Shown here: in pieces, positions 1 through 11,070 of the stretch
Layout of the letters: each line of letters begins with the position of its first letter
Position numbering within the stretch: the first letter of the stretch is position 1
Assembly (NCBI GenBank): GCA_916610825.1
Contig: OU744448.1
Coordinates: 15,685,936 to 15,749,935 of the forward strand
Origin: Haliclystus octoradiatus
Lineage: Eukaryota; Cnidaria; Staurozoa; Stauromedusae; Haliclystidae
Length of the DNA stretch: 64,000 nt
Direction: 5' to 3'
Position numbers and translations under genes: made by a program
The notes under the pieces: generated by a model
The model's database searches: none
What the model was told of the DNA's origin: nothing
What the model saw: the letters and a program-made list of their open reading frames with translations, nothing else

Positions 1-739
1 GCTTAATTTCCACAGGAAATTGAATTTGACAAAAACAGCTCATAATGACCGAAAACAATGCTCAATTTCCAAGGGAATTCGAATTTAACAAAAACAGCTC
101 AAAATGACCAAAAACAATGCTTAATTCCCAAGGGAATTCGAATTTGACAAAAACAGCTCAAAATGACCAAATACAATGCTTAATTCACAAAGGAATTCGA
201 ATTTGATAAAAACAGCTCAAAATGACAAAAAAAATTGCTTAATTCCCAAGGGAAATCGAATTTGACAAAAACAACTCAAAATGACCAAATACAATGCTTA
301 ATTCCCAAGGGAATTCGGAATTAACAAAAACAGCTCAAAATGACCAAAAACAATGCTTAATTCCCAAGGGAATTCGAATTTGATAAAAACAGCTCAAAAT
401 AACCAAAAACAATGCTTCATTCCCAAGGGAAATTGAATTTGACAAAAACAGCTCAAAATGACCAAAAACAATGCTCAATTCTCAAGGGAATTCAAATTTA
501 AGAAAAACAGCTCAAAATGACCAAAAACAATGCTTAATTCCCAAGGGAAATTGAATTTGACAAAAACAGCTCAAAATGACCAAAAACAATGCTTAATTCC
601 CAAAAGAATTCGAATTTGACAAAAACAGCTCAAAATGACCAAAAACAATGCTTAATTCCAAAGGGAATTTGGAATTAACAAAAACAGCTCAAAATGACCA
701 AAAACAATGCTTAATTCCCAAGGGAAGTCGAATTTGATA

Positions 740-3700
740 AAAACAGCTCAAAATGACAAAAACAATTGCTTAATTCCCAAGGGAAATCGAATTTGACAAA
801 AACAACTCAAAATGACCAAATACAATGCTTAATTCCCAAGGGAATTCGGAATTAACAAAAACAGCTCAAAATGACCAAAAACAATGCTTAATTCCCAAGG
901 GAATTCGAATTTGATAAAAACAGCTCAAAATGACCAAAAACAATGCTTAATTCTCAAGGGAATTCGAATTTGACAAAAACAATTCAAAATGACCAAATAC
1001 ATTGCTTAATTCCCAAGGGAATTCGAATTTGATAAAAACAGCTCAAAATGACCAAAAACAATGCTTAAATCGCAAGGGAATTCGAATTTGATAAAAACAG
1101 CTCAAAATGACAAAAAAAATTGCTTAATTCCCAAAGGAAATCGAATTTGACAAAAACAACTCAAAATGACCAAATACAATGCTTAATTCCCAAGGGAATT
1201 CGGAATTAACAAAAACAGCTCAAAATGACCAAAAACAATGCTTAATTCCCAAGGAAATTCGAATTTGATAAAAACAGCTCAAAATGACCAAAAACAATGC
1301 TGAACTCCCAAGGGAATTCGAATTTGACAAAAACAGCTCATAATGACCGAAAACAATGCTCAATTTCCAAGGGAATTCGAATTTAACAAAAACAGCTCAA
1401 AATGACCAAAAACAATGCTTAATTCCCAAGGGAATTCGAATTTGACAAAAACAGCTCAAAATGATCAAATACAATGCTTAAATCGCAAGGGAATTCGAAT
1501 TTGATAAAAACAGCTCAAAATGACAAAAACAATTGCTTAATTCCCAAAGGAAAACGAATTTGACAAAAACAATTCAAAATGACCAAATACATTGCTTAAT
1601 TCCCAAGGGAATTCGAATTTGATAAAAACAGCTCAAAATGACCAAAAACAATGCTTAAATCGCAAGGGAATTCGAATTTGATAAAAACAGCTCAAAATGA
1701 CAAAAAAAAATTGCTTAATTCCCAAAGGAAATCGAATTTGACAAAAACAACTCAAAATGACCAAATACAATGCTTAATTCTCAAGGGAATTCGGAATTAA
1801 CAAAAACAGCTCAAAATGACCAAAAACAATGCTTAATTCCCAAGGGAATTCGAATTTGATAAAAACAGCTCAAAATAACCAAAAACAATGCTTAATTTCC
1901 ACAGGAAATTGAATTTGACAAAAACAGCTCAAAATGACCAAAAACAATGCTCAATTCTCAAGGGAATTCGAATTTAAGAAAAACAGCTCAAAATGACCAA
2001 AAACAATGCTTAATTCCAAAGGGAATTCGGAATTAACAAAAACAGCTCAAAATGACCAAAAACAATGCTTAATTCCCAAGGGAATTCGAATTTGATAAAA
2101 ACAGCTCAAAATGACCAAATACAATGCTTAATTCCCAAGGGAATTCGGAATTAACAAAAACAGCTCAAAATGACCAAAAACAATGCTTAATTCCCAAGGG
2201 AATTCGAATTTGACAAAAACAATTCAAAATGACCAAATACATTGCTTAATTCCCAAGGGAATTCGAATTTGATAAAAACAGCTCAAAATGACCAAAAACA
2301 ATGCTTAAATCGCAAGGGAATTCGAATTTGACAAAAACAGATCAAAATGACCAAAAACAATGCTTAATTCCAAAGGGAATTCGGAATTAACAAAAACAGC
2401 TCAAAAAGACCAAAAACAATGCTTAATTCCCAAGGAAATTCGAATTTGATAAAAACAGCTCATAATGACCGAAAACAATGCTCAATTCCCAAGGGAATTC
2501 GAATTTAACAAAAACAGCTCAAAATGACCAAATACAATGCTTAATTCCCAAGGGAATTCGAATTTGACAAAAACAGCTCAAAATGACCAAATACAATGCT
2601 TAATTCACAAAGGAATTCGAATTTGATAAAAACAGCTCAAAATGACAAAAAAAATTGCTTAATTCCCAAGGGAAATCGAATTTGACAAAAACAACTCAAA
2701 ATGACCAAATACAATGCTTAATTCCCAAGGGAATTCGGAATTAACAAAAACAGCTCAAAATGACCAAAAACAATGCTTAATTCCCAAGGGAATTCGAATT
2801 TGATAAAAACAGCTCAAAATAACCAAAAACAATGCTTCATTCCCAAGGGAATTCGGAATTAACAAAAACAGCTCAAAATGACCAAAAACAATGCTTAATT
2901 CCCAAGGAAATTCGAATTTGATAAAAACAGCTCAAAATGACCAAAAACAATGCTGAACTCCCAAGGGAATTCGAATTTGACAAAAACAGCTCATAATGAC
3001 CGAAAACAATGCTCAATTTCCAAGGGAATTCGAATTTAACAAAAACAGCTCAAAATGACCAAAAACAATGCTTAATTCCAAAGGGAATTTGGAATTAACA
3101 AAAACAGCTCAAAATGACCAAAAACAATGCTTAATTCCCAAGGGAAGTCGAATTTGATAAAAACAGCTCAAAATGACCAAAAACAATGCTTAATTCTCAA
3201 GGGAATTCGAATTTGACAAAAACAATTCAATATGACCAAATACATTGCTTAATTCCCAAGGGAATTCGAATTTGATAAAAACAGCTCAAAATGACCAAAA
3301 ACAATGCTTAAATCCCAAGGGAATTCGAATTTGACAAAAACAGCTCAAAATGACCAAAAACAATGCTTAATTCCAAAGGGAATTCGGAATTAACAAAAAC
3401 AGGTCAAAAAGACCAAAAACAATGCTTAATTCCCAAGGAAATTCGAATTTGATAAAAACAGCTCAAAATGACCAAAAACAATGCTGAATTCCCAAGGGAA
3501 TTCGAATTTGACAAAAACAGGTCATAATGACCGAAAACAATGCTCAATTCCCAAGGGAATTCGAATTTAACAAAAACAGCTCAAAATGACCAAAAACAAT
3601 GCTTAATTCCCAAGGGAATTCGAATTTGACAAAAACAGCTCAAAATGACCAAATACAATGCTTAATTCACAAGGGAATTCGAATTTGATAAAAACAGCTC

Positions 3701-6700
3701 AAAATGACAAAAACAATTGCTTAATTCCCAAGGGAAATCGAATTTGACAAAAACAACTCAAAATGACCAAATACAATGCTTAATTCCCAAGGGAATTCGG
3801 AATTAACAAAAACAGCTCAAAATGACCAAAAACAATGCTTAATTCCCAAGGGAATTCGAATTTGATAAAAACAGCTCAAAATGACCAAAAACAATGCTTA
3901 ATTCTCAAGGAAATTCGAATTTGACAAAAACAATTCAAAATGACCAAATACATTGCTTAATTCCCAAGGGAATTCGAATTTGATAAAAACAGCTCAAAAT
4001 GACCAAAAACAATGCTTAAATCGCAAGGGAATTCGAATTTGATAAAAACAGCTCAAAATGACAAAAAAAATTGCTTAATTCCCAAAGGAAATCGAATTTG
4101 ACAAAAACAACTCAAAATGACCAAATACAATGCTTAATTCCCAAGGGAATTCGGAATTAACAAAAACAGCTCAAAATGACCAAAAACAATGCTTAATTCC
4201 CAAGGAAATTCGAATTTGATAAAAACAGCTCAAAATGACCAAAAACAATGCTGAACTCCCAAGGGAATTCGAATTTGACAAAAACAGCTCATAATGACCG
4301 AAAACAATGCTCAATTTCCAAGGGAATTCGAATTTAACAAAAACAGCTCAAAATGACCAAAAACAATGCTTAATTCCAAAGGGAATTTGGAATTAACAAA
4401 AACAGCTCAAAATGACCAAAAACAATGCTTAATTCCCAAGGGAAGTCGAATTTGATAAAAACAGCTCAAAATGACCAAAAACAATGCTTAATTCTCAAGG
4501 GAATTCGAATTTGACAAAAACAATTCAATATGACCAAATACATTGCTTAATTCCCAAGGGAATTCGAATTTGATAAAAACAGCTCAAAATGACCAAAAAC
4601 AATGCTTAAATCCCAAGGGAATTCGAATTTGACAAAAACAGCTCAAAATGACCAAAAACAATGCTTAATTCCAAAGGGAATTCGGAATTAACAAAAACAG
4701 GTCAAAAAGACCAAAAACAATGCTTAATTCCCAAGGAAATTCGAATTTGATAAAAACAGCTCAAAATGACCAAAAACAATGCTGAATTCCCAAGGGAATT
4801 CGAATTTGACAAAAACAGGTCATAATGACCGAAAACAATGCTCAATTCCCAAGGGAATTCGAATTTAACAAAAACAGCTCAAAATGACCAAAAACAATGC
4901 TTAATTCCCAAGGGAATTCGAATTTGACAAAAACAGCTCAAAATGACCAAATACAATGCTTAATTCACAAGGGAATTCGAATTTGATAAAAACAGCTCAA
5001 AATGACAAAAACAATTGCTTAATTCCCAAGGGAAATCGAATTTGACAAAAACAACTCAAAATGACCAAATACAATGCTTAATTCCCAAGGGAATTCGGAA
5101 TTAACAAAAACAGCTCAAAATGACCAAAAACAATGCTTAATTCCCAAGGGAATTCGAATTTGATAAAAACAGCTCAAAATGACCAAAAACAATGCTTAAT
5201 TCTCAAGGAAATTCGAATTTGACAAAAACAATTCAAAATGACCAAATACATTGCTTAATTCCCAAGGGAATTCGAATTTGATAAAAACAGCTCAAAATGA
5301 CCAAAAACAATGCTTAAATCGCAAGGGAATTCGAATTTGATAAAAACAGCTCAAAATGACAAAAAAAATTGCTTAATTCCCAAAGGAAATCGAATTTGAC
5401 AAAAACAACTCAAAATGACCAAATACAATGCTTAATTCCCAAGGGAATTCGGAATTAACAAAAACAGCTCAAAATGACCAAAAACAATGCTTAATTCCCA
5501 AGGAAATTCGAATTTGATAAAAACAGCTCAAAATGACCAAAAACAATGCTGAACTCCCAAGGGAATTCGAATTTGACAAAAACAGCTCATAATGACCGAA
5601 AACAATGCTCAATTTCCAAGGGAATTCGAATTTAACAAAAACAGCTCAAAATGACCAAAAACAATGCTTAATTCCCAAGGGAATTCGAATTTGACAAAAA
5701 CAGCTCAAAATGATCAAATACAATGCTTAAATCGCAAGGGAATTCGAATTTGATAAAAACAGCTCAAAATGACAAAAACAATTGCTTAATTCCCAAAGGA
5801 AATCGAATTTGACAAAAACAATTCAAAATGACCAAATACATTGCTTAATTCCCAAGGGAATTCGAATTTGATAAAAACAGCTCAAAATGACCAAAAACAA
5901 TGCTTAAATCGCAAGGGAATTCGAATTTGATAAAAACAGCTCAAAATGACAAAAAAAAATTGCTTAATTCCCAAAGGAAATCGAATTTGACAAAAACAAC
6001 TCAAAATGACCAAATACAATGCTTAATTCTCAAGGGAATTCGGAATTAACAAAAACAGCTCAAAATGACCAAAAACAATGCTTAATTCCCAAGGGAATTC
6101 GAATTTGATAAAAACAGCTCAAAATAACCAAAAACAATGCTTAATTTCCACGGGAAATTGAATTTGACAAAAACAGCTCAAAATGACCAAAAACAATGCT
6201 CAATTCTCAAGGGAATTCGAATTTAAGAAAAACAGCTCAAAATGACCAAAAACAATGCTTAATTCCAAAGGGAATTCGGAATTAACAAAAACAGCTCAAA
6301 ATGACCAAAAACAATGCTTAATTCCCAAGGGAATTCGAATTTGATAAAAACAGCTCAAAATGACCAAATACAATGCTTAATTCCCAAGGGAATTCGGAAT
6401 TAACAAAAACAGCTCAAAATGACCAAAAACAATGCTTAATTCCCAAGGGAATTCGAATTTGACAAAAACAATTCAAAATGACCAAATACATTGCTCAATT
6501 CCCAAGGGAATTCGAATTTGATAAAAACAGCTCAAAATGACCAAAAACAATGCTTAAATCGCAAGGGAATTCGAATTTGACAAAAACAGATCAAAATGAC
6601 CAAAAACAATGCTTAATTCCAAAGGGAATTCGGAATTAACAAAAACAGCTCAAAAAGACCAAAAACAATGCTTAATTCCCAAGGAAATTCGAATTTGATA

Positions 6701-6779
6701 AAAACAGCTCATAATGACCGAAAACAATGCTCAATTCCCAAGGGAATTCGAATTTAACAAAAACAGCTCAAAATGACCA
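740..6779 (+). repeat. Pair of 1.8-kb duplicated blocks 4,249 bp apart (740-2,530 and 4,989-6,779)
   Basis: Rare variants recur in the same order at a constant offset of 4,249 bp (72 monomers plus 1 base). CTGAACTCCC lies at 1,300 and 5,549, ATGATCAAAT at 1,461 and 5,710, CTTAATTTCCAC at 1,891 and 6,140, ACAGATCAAAATG at about 2,340 and 6,589, and CATAATGACCG at 2,461 and 6,710. Identity fails at about 740/4,989 (GGGAAGTCG against GGGAATTCG) and after about 2,530/6,779. The second block partly overlaps the third copy of the 1,298-bp repeat, so the two duplications are nested. Confidence 0.85.
2840..5668 (+). repeat. 22-monomer higher-order repeat, 1,298-bp unit, about 2.2 tandem copies
   Basis: CTGAACTCCC occurs at 2,953, 4,251 and 5,549, exactly 1,298 bp (22 x 59) apart. 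Intervening rare variants repeat at the same offset: ACAGGTCATAATGACCG at about 3,518 and 4,816, and CTCAAGGAAATTCG at about 3,904 and 5,202. The spots compared appear identical, far closer than adjacent monomers are to each other, which is the hallmark of a recent higher-order repeat. The left edge lies near 2,840/4,138 and similarity ends near 4,370/5,668. Confidence 0.88.
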
Positions 6780-6954
6780 AAAACAATGCTTAATTCCCAA
6801 GGGAATTCGAATTTGATAAAAACAGCTCAAAATGACCAAATACAATGCTTAATTCCCAAGGGAATTCGGAATTAACAAAAACAGCTCAAAATGACCAAAA
6901 ACAATGCTTAATTCCCAAGGGAATTCGAATTTGACAAAAACAATTCAAAATGAC

Positions 6955-8311
6955 CAAATACATTGCTTAATTCCCAAAAGAATTCGAATTTGACAAAAAC
7001 AGCTCAAAATGACCAAAAACAATGCTTAATTCCAAAGGGAATTTGGAATTAACAAAAACAGCTCAAAATGACCAAAAACAATGCTTAATTCCAAAGGGAA
7101 TTCGGAATTAACAAAAACAGCTCAAAAAGACCAAAAACAATGCTTAATTCCCAAGGAAATTCGAATTTGATAAAAACAGCTCATAATGACCGAAAACAAT
7201 GCTCAATTCCCAAGGGAATTCGAATTTAACAAAAACAGCTCAAAATGACCAAAAACAATGCTTAATTCCCAAGGGAATTCGAATTTGACAAAAACAGCTC
7301 AAAATGACCAAATACAATGCTTAATTCACAAAGGAATTCGAATTTGATAAAAACAGCTCAAAATGACAAAAAAAATTGCTTAATTCCCAAGGGAAATCGA
7401 ATTTGACAAAAACAACTCAAAATGACCAAATACAATGCTTAATTCCCAAGGGAATTCGGAATTAACAAAAACAGCTCAAAATGACCAAAAACAGTGCTTA
7501 ATTCCCAAGGGAATTCGAATTTGATAAAAACAGCTCAAAATAACCAAAAACAATGCTTCATTCCCAAGGGAAATTGAATTTGACAAAAACAGCTCAAAAT
7601 GACCAAAAACAATGCTCAATTCTCAAGGGAATTCAAATTTAAGAAAAACAGCTCAAAATGACCAAATACATTGCTTAATTCCCAAAAGAATTCGAATTTG
7701 ACAAAAACAGCTCAAAATGACCAAAAACAATGCTTAATTCCAAAGGGAATTTGGAATTAACAAAAACAGCTCAAAATGACCAAAAACAATGCTTAATTCC
7801 AAAGGGAATTCGGAATTAACAAAAACAGCTCAAAAAGACCAAAAACAATGCTTAATTCCCAAGGAAATTCGAATTTGATAAAAACAGCTCATAATGACCA
7901 AAAACAATGCTTAATTCCCAAGGGAATTCGAATTTGACAAAAACAGCTCAAAATGACCAAATACAATGCTTAATTCACAAAGGAATTCGAATTTGATAAA
8001 AACAGCTCAAAATGACAAAAAAAATTGCTTAATTCCCAAGGGAAATCGAATTTGACAAAAACAACTCAAAATGACCAAATACAATGCTTAATTCCCAAGG
8101 GAATTCGGAATTAACAAAAACAGCTCAAAATGACCAAAAACAGTGCTTAATTCCCAAGGGAATTCGAATTTGATAAAAACAGCTCAAAATAACCAAAAAC
8201 AATGCTTCATTCCCAAGGGAAATTGAATTTGACAAAAACAGCTCAAAATGACCAAAAACAATGCTCAATTCTCAAGGGAATTCAAATTTAAGAAAAACAG
8301 CTCAAAATGAC
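6955..8311 (+). repeat. Tandem duplication of 12 monomers with one monomer lost in the second copy
   Basis: Copy 1 is about 6,955-7,662 and copy 2 about 7,663-8,311. The offset is 708 bp (12 x 59) at the left: CATTGCTTAATTCCCAAAAG at 6,961 and 7,669, and CATAATGACC at 7,182 and 7,890. It drops to 649 bp (11 x 59) further right: TTCACAAAGG near 7,325 and 7,974, and TTCAAATTTAAG near 7,631 and 8,280. The change near 7,900 is one monomer missing from the second copy, as expected from in-register unequal exchange. Confidence 0.85.
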
Positions 8312-9971
8312 CAAAAACAATGCTTAATTCCCAAGGGAAATTGAATTTGACAAAAACAGCTCAAAATGACCAAAAACAATGCTTAATTCCCAAAAGAATT
8401 CGAATTTGACAAAAACAGCTCAAAATGACCAAAAACAATGCTTAATTCCAAAGGGAATTTGGAATTAACAAAAACAGCTCAAAATGACCAAAAACAATGC
8501 TTAATTCCCAAGGGAAGTCGAATTTGATAAAAACAGCTCAAAATGACCAAAAACAATGCTTAATTCTCAAGGGAATTCGAATTTGACAAAAACAATTCAA
8601 TATGACCAAATACATTGCTTAATTCCCAAGGGAATTCGAATTTGATAAAAACAGCTCAAAATGACCAAAAACAATGCTTAAATCCCAAGGGAATTCGAAT
8701 TTGACAAAAACAGCTCAAAATGACCAAAAACAATGCTTAATTCCAAAGGGAATTCGGAATTAACAAAAACAGGTCAAAAAGACCAAAAACAATGCTTAAT
8801 TCCCAAGGAAATTCGAATTTGATAAAAACAGCTCAAAATGACCAAAAACAATGCTGAATTCCCAAGGGAATTCGAATTTGACAAAAACAGCTCATAATGA
8901 CCAAAAACAATGCTCAATTCCCAAGGGAATTCGAATTTAACAAAAACAGCTCAAAGTGACCAAAAACAATGCTTAATTCCCAATTGAATTCGAATTTGAC
9001 AAAAACAGCTCAAAATGACCAAATACAATGCTTAATTCACAAGGGAATTCGAAATTGATAAAAACAGCTCAAAATGACGAAAAACATTGCTTAATTCCCA
9101 AGGGAATTCGAATTTGACAAAAACAACTCAAAGTGACCAAATACAATGCTTAATTCCCAAAGGAATTCGGAATTAACAAAAACAGCTCAAAATGATAAAA
9201 ACAATGCTTAATTCCCAAGGGATTCGAATTTGATAAAAACAGCTCAAAATAACCAAAAACAATGCTTAATTCCCAAGGGAAATTGAATTTGACAAAAACA
9301 GCTCAAAATGACCAAAAACAATGCTTAATTCCAAAGGGAATTCGGAATTAACAAAAACAGCTCAAAATGACCAAAAACAATGCTTAATTCCCAAGGGAAT
9401 TCGAATTTGATAAAAACAGCTCAAAATGACCAAAACTAATGCTTAATTCTAAAGGGAATTCGGAATTAACAAAATCAACTCAAAATGACCAAACACAATG
9501 CTTAATTTCAAAGGGAATTGGGAATTAACAAAAACAACTCAAAATGACCAAAAACAATGCTTAAGTCCCAAGGGAATTCGAATTTGATAAAAACAGCTCA
9601 AAATGACCAAAAACAATGCTTAAATCTAAAGGGAATTCGAATTTGACAAAAACAACTTAAAATGACCAAATACAATGCTTAATTCCCAAAGAAATTCGAA
9701 TTCAACAAAAACAGCTCAAAATTACCAAAAACAATGCTCAATTCCTAAGGGAATTCGAATTTAACAAAAACAGCTCAAAATGTCCAAATACAATGCTGAA
9801 TTCCCAAGGGAAATCAAATTTAACAAAAACAGCTCAAAATGACCAGAAACAATGCCTAATTCCCAAGGGAATTCGAATTTGACAAAAACAGCTCAAAATG
9901 ACCAAAAACAATGTTTAATTCCAAAGGGAATTCGGAATTAACAGAAACAGCTCAAAGTGACCAAATACAAT

Positions 9972-10029
9972 GCTTAAATCCCAAGGGAATTCGAATTTGA
10001 AAAAACAGCTCAAAATGACCAAAAACAAT
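9972..10029 (+). repeat. 58-bp monomer variant (example)
   Basis: The unit reads GAATTTGAAAAAACAGCTC, having lost one base relative to GAATTTGACAAAAACAGCTC, so it is 58 bp. It recurs dozens of times from about 9.9 kb onward, usually after a monomer with AACAGAAACAGCTCAAAGTG. A second 58-bp type has AAAATGATAAAAACAATG (example 11,268-11,325). A 60-bp type has AACAAAAACCAGCTC (example 17,748-17,807). These length variants explain why many duplication offsets fall one to a few bases off exact multiples of 59. Confidence 0.9.
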
Positions 10030-10265
10030 GCTTAATTCCCAAGGGAATTTGAATTTGACAAAAACAGCTCAAAATGACCAAAAACAATGTTTAATTCCCA
10101 AGGGAATTCGAATTTGACAAAAACAGCTCAAAATAACCAAAAACAATGCTTAATTCCCAAGGGAAATTGAATTTGACAAAAACAGCTCAAAATGACCAAA
10201 AACATTGCTCAATTCTCAAGGGAATTCGAATTTAAGAAAAACAGCTCAAAATGACCAAATACAAT

Positions 10266-10324
10266 GCTTAATTCCCAAGGGAATTCGAATTTGACAAAAA
10301 CAGCTCAAAATGACCAAAAACAAT
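10266..10324 (+). repeat. Reference monomer (consensus 59-bp unit)
   Basis: This unit matches the commonest base at every position I compared. It starts GCTTAATTCCCAAGGGAATT. Residues 5-20 form a dyad with 7-bp arms (AATTCCC and GGGAATT) around AA. An EcoRI site lies at 16-21, and AATTCGAATT at 17-26 is a perfect palindrome. A-tracts lie at 31-35, 42-45 and 51-55, about 10 bp apart, a pattern known to bend DNA. Composition is A 27, T 12, C 12, G 8. Recurring variants replace 21-30 with CGAATTTGAT or CGGAATTAAC, change CCCAAGG to CCAAAGG or CTCAAGG, or change ACCAAAAAC to ACCAAATAC or ACCATAAAC. Confidence 0.95.
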
Positions 10325-11070
10325 GCTTAATTCCCAAGGGAATTCGAATTTGACAAAAACAGCTCAAAATAACCAAAAACAATGCTTAATTCCAAAGGGA
10401 ATTCGGAATTAACAAAAACAGCTCAAAATGACCAAAAACAATGCTTAATTCCCAAGGGAATTCGAATTTGATAAAAACAGCTCAAAATGACCAAAACTAA
10501 TGCTTAATTCTAAAGGGAATTCGGAATTAACAAAATCAACTCAAAATGACCAAACACAATGCTTAATTTCAAAGGGAATTGGGAATTAACAAAAACAACT
10601 CAAAATGACCAAAAACAATGCTTAAGTCCCAAGGGAATTCAAATTTGATAAAAACAGCTCAAAATGACCAAAAACAATGCTTAATTCCCAAGGGAATTCG
10701 AATTTGACAAAAACAACTTAAAATGACCAAATACAATGCTTAATTCCCAAAGAAATTCGAATTCAACAAAAACAGCTCAAAATTACCAAAAACAATGCTC
10801 AATTCCTAAGGGAATTCGAATTTAACAAAAACAGCTCAAAATGTCCAAATACAATGCTGAATTCCCAAGGGAAATCAAATTTAACAAAAACAGCTCAAAA
10901 TGACCAGAAACAATGCCTAATTCCCAAGGGAATTCGAATTTCACAAAAACAGCTCAAAATGACCAAAAACAATGTTTAATTCCAAAGGGAATTCGGAATT
11001 AACAGAAACAGCTCAAAGTGACCAAATACAATGCTTAAATCCCAAGGGAATTCGAATTTGAAAAAACAGC

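Larger units (their letters stand above)
1..8960 (+). repeat. Array domain 1, distinct variant set and dense nested duplications
   Basis: This domain is marked by monomers with TTAAATCGCAAGG, CTGAACTCCC, TTCACAAAGG, GACAAAAAAAATTGC and CATAATGACCGAAAAC. These are rare or absent further right. The domain is a mosaic: 30-755 matches about 7,820-8,545 at an offset of 7,790 bp, with shared TTCAAATTTAAG and GGGAAGTCG variants. Also, 30-430 matches 2,450-2,850 at an offset of 2,420 bp. The 58-bp monomers common later are not conspicuous here. The right edge is gradual and set where CCCAATTGAATTCG first appears (8,981). Confidence 0.75.

Noticed and set aside
10266-10324. CENP-B box on the minus strand (ATTCG...TTGGGAA resembles its ends)
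   Set aside because: The TTCG and GGG parts are one base too far apart, and the essential central A and the CG of CGGG are missing (C and TT instead). It is not a match to the known essential bases.
10266-10324. Nuclear-receptor-like TGACC half-sites and heat-shock-like GAATTCGAA in each unit
   Set aside because: These are short matches expected by chance in any sequence, multiplied by repetition. Spacing does not fit the bipartite elements, and there is no gene to regulate.
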